A DNA stretch of 32,968 nt from a virus. The stretch is from the IMG/VR virus record IMGVR_UViG_3300031772_001620, positions 1 to 32,968 of that record. The stretch is one strand, 5' to 3'. Shown here in pieces: positions 16,942-23,528 of this stretch. Position numbers and translations under genes: made by a program. Positions within the stretch are counted from its first letter, which is position 1. Every line of letters starts with the position of its first letter. Below the pieces are notes generated by a model. The model saw nothing but the letters and a program-made list of their open reading frames with translations, ran no database searches and was not told where the DNA came from.

Positions 16942-18663
16942 TCAGCCCGGCAGCTTTGTCTCCGATTTTCTGTAACCACTTGGCGACCACGGTAACCCCT
17001 GTCTTGACCAAGCAGACGTAGAATTAGGCCCACCAGTGGGCATTAGTTCACGCCAATACTTCCAATTAAACCACAAAGCCATCACTAAGTCTTGTCGAAG
17101 GAGTTTACCACTAATATTGGGACGCCAAGCACGAAGTTCTGTAGCAAGCAGTTCCATCTTAGATCGAGCAAAGTTATCTCCAAAAGGGAGATCTACTTCT
17201 TTGCGTAAGAACGATCCTGCCATCGCAGCGACACCCATAATTGGATCAGATTTGCGACGAGCAGTCGTATGCGGAACAACCCTAAAGCCAAGCTCGCGTC
17301 CCAAAGTACGCAACCGGTCGTCGTTGACCATACCTTTCTGCAAAGAGTCTTGCTCTATCACCCAAGTTTGGACACCATACGACATACTCATGTCCGCAAT
17401 TTTTGCGTAAATCTGTTCTGTGCGGGCAAGCCCCGACTCGCTATCAAGATCAAGTATCTCTAACCGGTCAGCATGGTGAGCAGCGATAATCAACGCATTC
17501 TGACCACCCAACGCAGGGTCAAGACTCCCAACAATCGGCACTCGATGGTTCCTAGCGCGAGTGATCGGCCTCTCCAAGTTTCTAGCATCATCCACCATAT
17601 CGTCAGTGAACGTCGCAAGAGCATTCTCATGGGGTCGCTGCATATACGACGACCACCACACCTCGTCACCAACCTGAGATCGGATTAACTCCAAATATTC
17701 TCTAGGTGGCATATCAATATCGTTAGCCCACCACTCAGGACAAATCGGATCACCCGCCGCATCACACACCGGCAACTCGATATGTTTCGTAACAATACCC
17801 TCAGCAATCAGACGCTCATAAATATCCCCCGGAGCGATACGAGTACCCACCAACACAGTACGCATCTGACGGCCGCGAGTAAAATATGTTTGACGAAGAG
17901 ACGCCAACATCTGATCCGTCTGATTAATAGACTCCCGAGACTGAATATCGTCCACAATCAACGTATCAATACGAGTCCCATAAGTAGAACTGTTCCAACC
18001 GCGAGCTTCTAGCGAATAGTCACGCTCATCATGGTCAGCCCGCCAGACCGTAAAATAATCTCGCGTCCAAGGCTTCCCCTCCTTCTCCTGTTTATCCGAA
18101 TAGAACGGCCCAAACCGGCCAATCAGTTCAGGAAAATCTCGCACATTAGCCAAACGACGTTGAACCTGGCCCACAACCTTACGAGCAAGACCCATACTCT
18201 CAGACACAATCGTAATCCGATGATTCGGATCATTCGACAAGGTATAGACAATCCAATCTGCAATCGTTGTGGTCTTACCCGCCTCCGGGAAAATATTTAC
18301 CAAAACGATCTCGCGAGACTTTGCATCATTCAACACCTGCACCAACTGTTGCTGATGAGCAAACGTCTCCATCCCCATAAACACCTTACGGAACGAAGCA
18401 AAATCTCCCGTATACGCTGACATATCGCCAGTCTCCGCAGCACCCGCACGCGCCGCATCCACCAAAGCCCCAAACGCTTTATCATCAGCCCGCCACTGAT
18501 CCCACAAACGCTTCGTAATCCCCAACTGAGCGCACAACTCAGTAACCGAAAACCCCTGCCGAACCAACCCAATAGCAGCCTTCTTCTGCGAAGCCCTAGC
18601 AGCCTCACGCTCACCCTTCTGACGAGCACTAGCCCGATACTCCCGAATCTCCCGTTCACCCAT
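16942..18663 (-). CDS. terL: Terminase large subunit with N-terminal HTH
   Basis: The 573-residue DNA-packaging motor shows a Walker A-like loop (FPEAGKTTT, 125-133), Walker B (DTLIVDDI, 233-240) and a coupling motif (LVGTRIAPGD, 271-280). The nuclease domain has acidic residues at D382 (GSLDPALGG), E437/D439 and D525 (RQDLVMALWFNW). The first P-loop glycine is replaced, as in many terminases. Residues 30-65 read as a TerS-like helix-turn-helix (IGLVRQGFSVTELCAQLGIT). No separate small terminase is seen nearby. ATG 18663 overlaps the zinc-ribbon stop by 8 nt. Confidence 0.9.
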   Translation of the reverse strand: MGEREIREYRASARQKGEREAARASQKKAAIGLVRQGFSVTELCAQLGITKRLWDQWRADDKAFGALVDAARAGAAETGDMSAYTGDFASFRKVFMGMETFAHQQQLVQVLNDAKSREIVLVNIFPEAGKTTTIADWIVYTLSNDPNHRITIVSESMGLARKVVGQVQRRLANVRDFPELIGRFGPFYSDKQEKEGKPWTRDYFTVWRADHDERDYSLEARGWNSSTYGTRIDTLIVDDIQSRESINQTDQMLASLRQTYFTRGRQMRTVLVGTRIAPGDIYERLIAEGIVTKHIELPVCDAAGDPICPEWWANDIDMPPREYLELIRSQVGDEVWWSSYMQRPHENALATFTDDMVDDARNLERPITRARNHRVPIVGSLDPALGGQNALIIAAHHADRLEILDLDSESGLARTEQIYAKIADMSMSYGVQTWVIEQDSLQKGMVNDDRLRTLGRELGFRVVPHTTARRKSDPIMGVAAMAGSFLRKEVDLPFGDNFARSKMELLATELRAWRPNISGKLLRQDLVMALWFNWKYWRELMPTGGPNSTSAWSRQGLPWSPSGYRKSETKLPG

Positions 18664-18790
18664 CTAGTGACGCCTCAACCCAACCAACCTGGTCACAACT
18701 AGGACACGGCCCCAACCTCAACACAGAACGACCCCCAACAGGAACCAAAACAACCAACCCACACCTAGAACAAACACAACGCTCAACCAC
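18656..18790 (-). CDS. 44-residue zinc-ribbon peptide
   Basis: A frame from GTG 18790 encodes a protein with two cysteine pairs, CVCSRC and CPSC (residues 5-10 and 29-32), spaced like a zinc ribbon. It overlaps the upstream ribbon-helix-helix gene by 8 nt (GTGGTTGA) and terminase by 8 nt (ATGGGTGA). Longer alternatives reading further upstream give a Cys/Leu/Val-rich product in the wrong frame of the neighbours and are less likely. Its position suggests a regulatory or packaging accessory role, not proven. Confidence 0.55.
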   Translation of the reverse strand: MVERCVCSRCGLVVLVPVGGRSVLRLGPCPSCDQVGWVEASLDG

Positions 18791-18929
18791 CAGAACCCTC
18801 CAAAGCTTCCCACAAAACCAACCGCACCCACTCAGACACCCGAACCCCACGACCCTCAGCCGCCCGCACACAACGATCCCAAAACGGTTGTGGAACCCGC
18901 ACACTCAAAACCTTTACAAACTCAACCAC
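18783..18929 (-). CDS. 48-residue ribbon-helix-helix protein
   Basis: From GTG 18929 the frame gives MVEFVKVLSVRVPQPFWDR and then a helix-loop-helix (VSEWVRLVLWEALEG). This is the layout of an Arc/CopG-type ribbon-helix-helix DNA-binding protein: a short beta strand followed by two helices. The GTG overlaps the sigma-factor stop by 8 nt, so the two are co-translated. It could act as a repressor or co-regulator of the late or cassette promoters. A longer in-frame start would add a region overlapping the sigma gene and is unlikely. Confidence 0.6.
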   Translation of the reverse strand: MVEFVKVLSVRVPQPFWDRCVRAAEGRGVRVSEWVRLVLWEALEGSGG

Positions 18930-19494
18930 ACCACTGCTCCTGAAGTAGCCGAATAGCCCGAGCATGAATCTTCGAAGCCCAAGCCTCACTCCGATCAAAC
19001 ATAGTCCCAATTTCTCTAAACAACAGATCATCATAATAATAGAGCAACAAGACCTGACGTTCTCGCTCAGGCAACGTATCAATCAGATCGTGAAGGAGCT
19101 GTTTAATCTCCCCAACCTCAAACCTACCAAACGGATCGCCCAAAACGATCTCATCAACATTCTCAAACCCATCAACATAAACCAACACCGGACGAACCTT
19201 CACAGACCTCGGAACCCAATCAGACTTCCGCAACTCATCAATCATCGCACCACGAATACGAACCCTCGCATAAGTAGAAAACTTCCAACCCAAACCCGGA
19301 TCAAACTTCTCTATCGCATCAAACAGACCAAACATCCCATACGAAACAAGATCATCCTCCTCAACACTAGACGGCATCCGCAAGACCATATGGTGAGCAA
19401 TACCCACAACCAACGGCCGATACTTCAAGACCAAAAGTTCCCATACCTGTTTTGAACCGGTCGACTTATAGTCGGCCCACAACCCCTCAACCAT
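18922..19494 (-). CDS. Sigma-70 family factor, WhiG/FliA (sigma-28) type
   Basis: The 190 residues contain sigma region 2 (47-100) with DLVSYGMFGLFDAIEKFDP, KFSTYARVRIRGAMIDELR and DWVPRSVK. These are hallmarks of the FliA/WhiG group, which recognises promoters distinct from the housekeeping type. A region 4 helix-turn-helix occupies about 135-185 (LPERERQVLLLYYYDDLLFREIG). It is shorter than usual family members (about 240-260), with region 3 reduced. It is the first gene of the late operon, so it may redirect host RNA polymerase to late promoters. ATG 19494 has no strong Shine-Dalgarno. Confidence 0.85.
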   Translation of the reverse strand: MVEGLWADYKSTGSKQVWELLVLKYRPLVVGIAHHMVLRMPSSVEEDDLVSYGMFGLFDAIEKFDPGLGWKFSTYARVRIRGAMIDELRKSDWVPRSVKVRPVLVYVDGFENVDEIVLGDPFGRFEVGEIKQLLHDLIDTLPERERQVLLLYYYDDLLFREIGTMFDRSEAWASKIHARAIRLLQEQWCG

Positions 19495-19539
19495 CCCAAC
19501 AACCTACACACCAACGTATGACAAACCACCAAGAAACAC

Positions 19540-19634
19540 AAAACCGTAGGAGTAATAAGCGCCACATAGGCGGTTAGACACATAGGGGGTTGACAGTTCT
19601 CATTACAGGTCGGGGTGGGGGGGCCTACGGTTTT
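19540..19634. promoter_or_regulatory. Inverted repeat enclosing 16-bp direct repeats upstream of the sigma gene
   Basis: AAAACCGTAGG (19540-19550) is the exact inverse of CCTACGGTTTT (19624-19634), 73 nt apart. Between them CACATAGGCGGTT (from 19563) and CACATAGGGGGTT (from 19579) form a direct repeat with a 16-bp period. The element lies just upstream of the late operon's first gene, where a promoter and its control sites are expected. I could not identify a convincing -10/-35 pair here. Confidence 0.5.
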
Positions 19635-19795
19635 AGAGCATAGGGGCAGGGGTAGGCCGGGGGCAGGGTAGGGGCAGGGGCAGGGGCTCGGCGCCGTAGA
19701 ACCGGGTGAGAGTAGGGCCGGGCTCTATTAGATGGGGCAGGGGCAGAGTCAGGGGCAGGGGCCGAGCGTGCCGAGGGTAGGGGCAGGATCAGGGG
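19609..19795 (+). repeat. G-rich tract of GGGGCA-type repeats
   Basis: The plus strand carries many G-runs in repeats such as AGGGGCAGGGG (for example around 19641, 19668-19690, 19735-19762 and 19779). Several runs of three or more G at short spacing satisfy a G-quadruplex pattern. The minus strand of this tract shares CCGAGCCCCTGCCCC with the C-rich intergenic repeat near 22216, so it is an inverted relative. No gene is visible. Confidence 0.7.
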
Positions 19796-20126
19796 CCGAG
19801 ACTCTCGCCGCGCTATCTGCCCCGGCGCCTAGCGCGGTGCCATGCCCTCACGCTCCGGGCACTGATCTAGTGCCGCGCTATGTTGCTTTAGGGCTCGGGG
19901 TTCTCGCCGGTAGATAGTGCCGGGGTTCCCATTATCGGGGCGCTCTGCCCCTTGTAGAGCCCTATCCGGGGCCGATTCTCCCCGATTCTCTGCCATAGTG
20001 CCGAGCTCGGCGCGATAACTACCCCTAGCGGCGTAGGTTCGGGGTTCGGGGTTCTTTAGGGTTCGGGAGGGTAGTGTCGGTTGGTTGTGTTGTAGGTTCT
20101 CGGGGTTCTTATTGTGTCGGGACGCG
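19796..20126. other. Gene-free GC-rich spacer
   Basis: No frame in this stretch has a credible ribosome-binding site or recognisable product. It contains repeated CGGGGTTC words (20038-20110), a GCCGAGCTCGGC palindrome (20000-20011), and GGCGCCTAGCGCG near 19823, which is a degenerate relative of the cassette operator core in plus orientation. With the G-rich tract and the late-operon control region it makes about 690 bases without a gene next to the packaging genes. It is a possible site for termini or packaging signals. Confidence 0.5.
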
Positions 20127-20164
20127 TAGAACCCCGGCGCCTAGTGTTAGGGGCCGGGGTTCTA
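20127..20164 (-). terminator. GC-rich hairpin ending cassette 4
   Basis: TAGAACCCCGGC (20127-20138) pairs perfectly with GCCGGGGTTCTA (20153-20164), a 12-bp stem with a 14-nt loop. It lies 19 nt beyond the stop of the 57-residue gene on the minus strand. There is no T-run, as with the other cassette hairpins. Confidence 0.65.
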
Positions 20165-20182
20165 GAGGGTGGTGCTTAGGGT

Positions 20183-20356
20183 TTAGTTAGTTCTGACGCT
20201 CTGGATTACGGCGGCGGCGAGAATCGCGGAGGCTAGGCCGGTAGCTATTAGCACGCCGGGGAATGGGCCCCCGGTTACGGTTCCTATCGTTAGGGCGGCG
20301 ATCAGGTAGGCGGCGGCGTATGCGGCGGCGATTAGGTAGAACCCTAAGCGGCGCAT
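20183..20356 (-). CDS. 57-residue two-helix membrane protein
   Basis: The frame starts at ATG 20356, overlapping the TAA of the upstream gene by 1 nt (TAATG). The product begins MRRLGFYLIAAAYAAAYLIA and has two hydrophobic spans (about 5-26 and 33-51) separated by a Gly/Pro turn (GTVTGGPFPG). A short polar C-terminus follows. Positive residues at the N-terminus suggest the N-terminus faces the cytoplasm. The role is unknown. Holin-like size and topology are noted, but there is no lysis context to support that. Confidence 0.6.
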   Translation of the reverse strand: MRRLGFYLIAAAYAAAYLIAALTIGTVTGGPFPGVLIATGLASAILAAAVIQSVRTN

Positions 20357-20547
20357 TAGAGCTCTACCCCGTCGCGTAGGCCGGTCTCGATCTCGGCGAG
20401 GATACCGGCGGCGTAGGCAAGCGCTAAGCGTTCTAGTAATAGGGCCGGGGCGCTACTGAGTCCGTAGCCCTGTAGTATCTCTTCCGTCACGGCGTCGCCG
20501 AGATAGTTAGCGGCGGCGATACTCTCGCCGGGGGTTAGTGTTGGCAT
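20356..20547 (-). CDS. 63-residue helical hypothetical protein
   Basis: The product (MPTLTPGESIAAANYLGDAV, then a Leu/Ala-rich helix LLLERLALAYAAGILAEIE) looks soluble and helical. ATG 20547 is preceded by AGGAAA and lies about 40 nt downstream of the predicted start site of the conserved cassette promoter. It is the first gene of the fourth cassette, coupled to the membrane protein. No family was recognised. Confidence 0.6.
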   Translation of the reverse strand: MPTLTPGESIAAANYLGDAVTEEILQGYGLSSAPALLLERLALAYAAGILAEIETGLRDGVEL

Positions 20548-20594
20548 TAGTGTTTCCTATTCTGTCGGGGAGCTCGGGCGAGCTCCGCTAGATC

Positions 20595-20623
20595 AGTATG
20601 GCACGCGCTAGGCGTCGCGTCAA
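20595..20623 (-). promoter_or_regulatory. Cassette promoter/operator copy 1
   Basis: On the minus strand TTGACG (20618-20623), a 17-bp spacer and CATACT (20595-20600) make a near-consensus sigma70-type promoter for the 63-residue gene. The 16-bp core CGCGACGCCTAGCGCG (20604-20619) overlaps the -35 and spacer. It is identical in all four cassettes, although spacer sequence is normally free to vary. Confidence 0.8.
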
Positions 20624-20644
20624 GCATTTAGATTCTCGGGGCGC

Positions 20645-20681
20645 GAGAACGCCCCGGCCTACTTAGCGCCGGGGCGTTCTC
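20645..20681 (-). terminator. Strong hairpin after the sliding-clamp cassette
   Basis: GAGAACGCCCCGGC (20645-20658) pairs with GCCGGGGCGTTCTC (20668-20681), a perfect 14-bp stem with a 9-nt loop. It lies after the 84-residue membrane gene and just upstream of the next cassette promoter. It shares the plus-strand word GCGCGAGAACGCCC with the two other cassette hairpins to its right. Confidence 0.75.
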
Positions 20682-20708
20682 TTCAGGTTCTCTAGTCTCT
20701 GGCGCCGT

Positions 20709-20963
20709 TTAGGTTCTCACGATTAGGCCGAGGATTAGTACCCCTAATGCTCCACCCCATACGGCGAGACCGGCGGCGCGTCCCGATTCTCCGCGGCTAA
20801 CGGCAACGGCGTTGGCGTAGACCGCGGCCCGGCGGGTAATGGAGAGCCCTACGATTACGGCGACGATTACGGCGACGGCGAGAATGGGCCCGCGTAAGCT
20901 CTCGCCGCGTTGGATCAGGTTCTCACATTGTACGGGCCAACGCGAGCACTCTAGAGGGGTCAC
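20709..20963 (-). CDS. 84-residue membrane protein
   Basis: Two hydrophobic spans are visible: ILAVAVIVAVIVGLSI (about 27-42) and LAVWGGALGVLILGLIV (about 66-82), with a basic loop between them (TRRAAVY, SRGESGR). GTG 20963 overlaps the sliding-clamp stop by 4 nt (GTGA), so it is co-translated with the clamp. No signal peptide or family is recognised. A clamp/membrane association is only a speculation from context. Confidence 0.6.
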   Translation of the reverse strand: MTPLECSRWPVQCENLIQRGESLRGPILAVAVIVAVIVGLSITRRAAVYANAVAVSRGESGRAAGLAVWGGALGVLILGLIVRT

Positions 20964-22093
20964 GCGGTCACCGGCTCGGCGATTCTTACCGGCATAAGCA
21001 GGGCAAGAGTGCTAACCCCCGTGAAAATGACCGGCTTTAGGTTCCCGGAGAACCCCATAGAGAACCAGGTTCCCGCGCCGTAACCTGTAGATGCGTCTAC
21101 CATCTCGGCGAGATAGGCAGGGTTTAGGCCTACCGTCAGGGGCTCTAGGTTCGGATACTCGCCTAGCGCGATAGTCGCCGAGCCTGTAACCCCGGCCCCG
21201 GTAACGATAACGGCGCCGTAGTCTGCCCCGAACGTGAGAACCGCGGGAACCGTGTCGGCTTTATGCCCCGAGGCTTTAGCGGCGGCGATAATGCGCTTTA
21301 GAACGGCGCCGAGCTCGGCGCCGTTTAGTAGCACACCGTCAGGGTTCTCCGGAAATAGTTGCCTGAAGTTAGGAAAATCTCCATTTATCGGGCGGCCGGT
21401 AATCGTGAGAGAGTGCCCGGCTGTTATCCGGTAGAACCCTTCGCCTAGTTGTAAGTAGCCTGACGCCGAGAATCTCGCCGCGGCGATTATTAGGGCCGCG
21501 GGTAGCAGAGTATCCGGGGCCGGGGTACCCTCGGGGCCGGTAATACCATTACCGGCGCCGAGCTCCGCCGAGCGTAAACGATAGCTATCCGTAGCGGCGA
21601 GAGTCTGACCCTGCTCTAGTATCGCGAGCGCCGTCAGGATAGGCCGGGCGCCGTCGCTTGACGCTACCCGCGCGACCTCGGCGAACCGGTCAAGCTCTAT
21701 AGCCTGAACTCGGCCGAGACCGAAGGGCTCTAGCGCCGGGTGGGGATTATCGGCCCGGGATAGGGTTACGGTGTCGCCGTTATCGAACGTGAGGCCGAGA
21801 GTCTCGGCATCAGGGGCCGAGAGCCTTACGCTCCCCTTATCGGTACCTAGTGCGGCGATTAGTTCGCCGAGGTTTACCGCTACCGGGGCAGGTAGTAGTG
21901 TCTCGCGGTCATCGCCGGGGATAGTGAGCGCCGCCGTAGTGTGGTAATCGCCGAGCGTCAGGGTAAGAACCGTATCGGCGCCGGGATTAGTGCTCGGGGT
22001 AATCGTAACCTCCGGGCGCCGTAGGTTTAGGGCCGCGGCTACTCTCTTTAGCGCTTGCGCGCCTTGCTTTAGTTGTTTAGTTTCGACTCTCAT
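20960..22093 (-). CDS. dnaN: DnaN-like DNA polymerase sliding clamp
   Basis: The 377-residue protein has the three-domain length of bacterial beta clamps. The middle domain is recognisable: FAEVARVASSDGARPILTAL (137-156) and LAATDSYRLRSAEL (165-178) match the signature of beta-clamp domain 2. GDFPNFRQLFPEN (238-250) and the C-terminal KPVIFTG...LLMPVR (about 352-370) match domain 3. The clamp encircles DNA and tethers polymerases and other partners. It starts at ATG 22093 after AGGA, downstream of the cassette promoter copy 2. No polymerase gene is in the window. Codon use follows the GC-rich region. Confidence 0.85.
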   Translation of the reverse strand: MRVETKQLKQGAQALKRVAAALNLRRPEVTITPSTNPGADTVLTLTLGDYHTTAALTIPGDDRETLLPAPVAVNLGELIAALGTDKGSVRLSAPDAETLGLTFDNGDTVTLSRADNPHPALEPFGLGRVQAIELDRFAEVARVASSDGARPILTALAILEQGQTLAATDSYRLRSAELGAGNGITGPEGTPAPDTLLPAALIIAAARFSASGYLQLGEGFYRITAGHSLTITGRPINGDFPNFRQLFPENPDGVLLNGAELGAVLKRIIAAAKASGHKADTVPAVLTFGADYGAVIVTGAGVTGSATIALGEYPNLEPLTVGLNPAYLAEMVDASTGYGAGTWFSMGFSGNLKPVIFTGVSTLALLMPVRIAEPVTA

Positions 22094-22144
22094 TAGTAGG
22101 TTCCTATCTAGTTAGGCCGCGACGGGCGCCGCGACTCTCCCGAG

Positions 22145-22173
22145 AGTATGCCACGCGCTAGGCGTCGCGTCAA
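22145..22173 (-). promoter_or_regulatory. Cassette promoter/operator copy 2
   Basis: Minus-strand TTGACG (22168-22173), a 17-bp spacer and CATACT (22145-22150) drive the sliding-clamp cassette. The core CGCGACGCCTAGCGCG lies at 22154-22169. Only the last spacer base differs from copy 1. The predicted 5' leader is about 45 nt. Confidence 0.8.
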
Positions 22174-22189
22174 CTATCCCCGGCGAGAA

Positions 22190-22445
22190 TCTGCCCCGAG
22201 ACTCAGTATCCGGTGCCGAGCCCCTGCCCCGAGCGTGCCGAGCTCGGCGAGAGTCTCGGCGACGTATCCGGGGCCGGTTCGATTCTCTGGCGAAACTCTC
22301 GCCGAGCGTGCCGAGCCCCTGCCCCGAGAACCTGCCCCGAGCGTGCCAAGGTTCGCAAATCGGCCCCGAACCCGACCCGGCGCCCGAGCTCGGGCCGATC
22401 CTCTCGGCGATTCTCCAAAATCGCACCCGGCGACGCTATAGGGCG
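22190..22445. repeat. C-rich mosaic intergenic repeat, copy A
   Basis: This gene-free stretch is a patchwork of GCCGAG, CTCGGC, CTGCCCCGAG and related words. It shares an exact 23-bp block (22322-22344) and an exact 26-bp block (22367-22392) with the spacer at 23165-23385. It also holds a GCCGAGCTCGGC palindrome (22234-22245). Many overlapping frames are open in all directions because stops are rare in such sequence; none has a ribosome-binding site. Confidence 0.7.
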
Positions 22446-22468
22446 AGAGATGGCGCAAAAGATGGCGC
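22445..22468. repeat. 12-bp tandem repeat, two copies
   Basis: GAGAGATGGCGC and AAAAGATGGCGC sit head to tail, directly beside the hairpin at 22474. They belong to the same family (consensus GAGTGATGGCGC) as the seven-copy array upstream of the recombinase. Confidence 0.75.
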
Positions 22469-22473
22469 GAGAA

Positions 22474-22503
22474 CGCCCGGCCCCATAACATCAGGGCCGG
22501 GCG
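22474..22503 (-). terminator. GC-rich hairpin ending cassette 2
   Basis: CGCCCGGCCC (22474-22483) pairs with GGGCCGGGCG (22494-22503), a 10-bp stem with a 10-nt loop, about 40 nt past the stop of the 177-residue gene. There is no T-run. On the plus strand it is preceded by GCGCGAGAACGCCC, as in two other cassette hairpins. Confidence 0.65.
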
Positions 22504-22545
22504 CTAACGCGCTCTAAGTATCTCGCCTAAAGCAGATTTACCGGG

Positions 22546-23079
22546 TCAGAGTTCGCAATCGTGCCCATAAGAATCTTCGCACGCGCAAAGGTTCGCGCCA
22601 CATTCGGCGCATTTCTCATAAGCGGCTACCGGGCGCCCGTCGCAACTATCTGTTGGGAAGTGACGCGCCCCCGGTGGTACCTCTTCGCAAGCCTCCGCAC
22701 GCCAGACGGTAAGGAACGTATGCGCGACCGTGTAGAGGTCTACGCGCATACGGTCTAACGTGTCGTTCTCAGGGTTGTACCCGCCGAGCTCGTTAGCCTC
22801 CTCTAGGTATTGCCACGCCCTGAGCCCGCTCCACGTTTCTACAATGTCGGCATTGTAGGGGAGGTTATCCCCGGCGGCTAGGTCGGCGAGCTCGTGCGCT
22901 AGTTCGCTCCACGAATCCTCGGCGAGGCTCTCGGGGCTGTAGTTGTAGCGTTCTACTATGTCCCCGGCGAGCCGGGTCACAAAATCGCGCGCGGCGTCGT
23001 TGTCTCGGCTTATGTCGGCGACGTTGGCGACGCGCCACGCCTCGGGCCATTCTGTAGGGGATTCGGTTTCTGTAGTCAT
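22546..23079 (-). CDS. Hypothetical protein with Cys-rich C-terminus (177 aa)
   Basis: ATG 23079 (MTTETESPTEWPEAWRVAN) is chosen over the upstream in-frame ATG at 23136 because the latter would lie inside the cassette promoter. The body is acidic and helical (SWSELAHELADLAAGDNLP; DLYTVAHTFLTVWRAE). The C-terminus holds CAECGANLCACEDSYGHDC, a probable zinc-binding knuckle. It is the only gene of its cassette. The general style resembles accessory proteins of actinobacterial phages and plasmids, but I recognise no named family. Confidence 0.65.
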   Translation of the reverse strand: MTTETESPTEWPEAWRVANVADISRDNDAARDFVTRLAGDIVERYNYSPESLAEDSWSELAHELADLAAGDNLPYNADIVETWSGLRAWQYLEEANELGGYNPENDTLDRMRVDLYTVAHTFLTVWRAEACEEVPPGARHFPTDSCDGRPVAAYEKCAECGANLCACEDSYGHDCEL

Positions 23080-23117
23080 AGCTCTAGCCTCTCTCCCGTA
23101 GGGCGGGCGCCCTAATC

Positions 23118-23134
23118 GGTAAACACTGTTTACC
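23118..23134. promoter_or_regulatory. 17-bp perfect dyad over the -10 of promoter copy 3
   Basis: GGTAAACA-C-TGTTTACC is a perfect inverted repeat with a single central base. It overlaps the -10 box and start site of this promoter only. A half-site GGTAAACAC recurs at 25532-25540 upstream of the recombinase unit. It is a strong candidate for a repressor operator specific to this cassette. Confidence 0.65.
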
Positions 23135-23155
23135 ACGCGCTAGGCGTCGCGTCAA
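23127..23155 (-). promoter_or_regulatory. Cassette promoter/operator copy 3
   Basis: Minus-strand TTGACG (23150-23155), a 17-bp spacer and TAAACA (23127-23132) precede the 177-residue gene. The core CGCGACGCCTAGCGCG lies at 23136-23151. The -10 differs from copies 1 and 2 because it is part of the 17-bp dyad. Confidence 0.75.
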
Positions 23156-23164
23156 GCATCAAAC

Positions 23165-23385
23165 CTAAAACTATTTACAACCCCGAGAACCTGCCCCGAG
23201 CGTCTCGGCGGAGCTCGGCAAAACTCTCGCCAGAAAATCGAACCCCGAGCCCGTCGCCGAGCTCGGCACGCTCCAGAGGATCGAACCCCTACCCGGCGAC
23301 GCCAAAGCGAACCCGACCCGGCGCCCGAGCTCGCCCACCCTGATGCCCTGCCCTGCTCGCCGACAGAGTCTAGCCCCCACCCGGC
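23165..23385. repeat. C-rich mosaic intergenic repeat, copy B
   Basis: This gene-free stretch is related to copy A. An exact 23-bp match lies at 23181-23203 and an exact 26-bp match at 23308-23333. It also carries a GCCGAGCTCGGC palindrome near 23246. The order of the shared blocks is the same as in copy A, suggesting duplication of a whole spacer followed by divergence. No credible gene was found. Confidence 0.7.
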
Positions 23386-23421
23386 GAGCGACGGCGCGAG
23401 TAATGGCGCGAGAGATGGCGC
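23386..23421. repeat. 12-bp tandem repeat, three copies
   Basis: GAGCGACGGCGC, GAGTAATGGCGC and GAGAGATGGCGC follow each other without gaps and abut the hairpin at 23424. They are members of the same 12-bp family as the array upstream of the recombinase. Confidence 0.8.
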
Positions 23422-23423
23422 GA

Positions 23424-23453
23424 GAACGCCCCCGAGCGAACCCGAGGGCGTTC
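23424..23453 (-). terminator. Hairpin ending cassette 1
   Basis: GAACGCCC (23424-23431) pairs with GGGCGTTC (23446-23453). It lies about 55 nt after the stop of the Api92-like gene on the minus strand. It is the same architecture as the other cassette hairpins, again without a T-run. Confidence 0.6.
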
Positions 23454-23504
23454 CCTGTTACCCGGCGCCGAGGGGGTCAGAACCGAGATTCTGGCCTAAC
23501 AGCC

Positions 23505-23528
23505 GAGCTATGGCGCAAGAGATGGCGC
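23505..23528. repeat. 12-bp repeat pair at the 3' end of the Api92-like gene
   Basis: GAGCTATGGCGC and AAGAGATGGCGC overlap the last codons of the gene, so that the C-terminus reads LAPSLAP. The repeat family therefore extends into coding sequence here. The 12-bp length keeps the frame open. Confidence 0.7.

Noticed and set aside
19580-19640. WhiG-type promoter (TAAA ... CCGA) ahead of the sigma gene
   Set aside because: TAAA is followed by CCGA at a wrong distance and with a poor second box; too weak to call.
22112-22517. Several overlapping frames in all directions
   Set aside because: Open only because GC-rich sequence has few stops; no starts with ribosome-binding sites and no coherent product.
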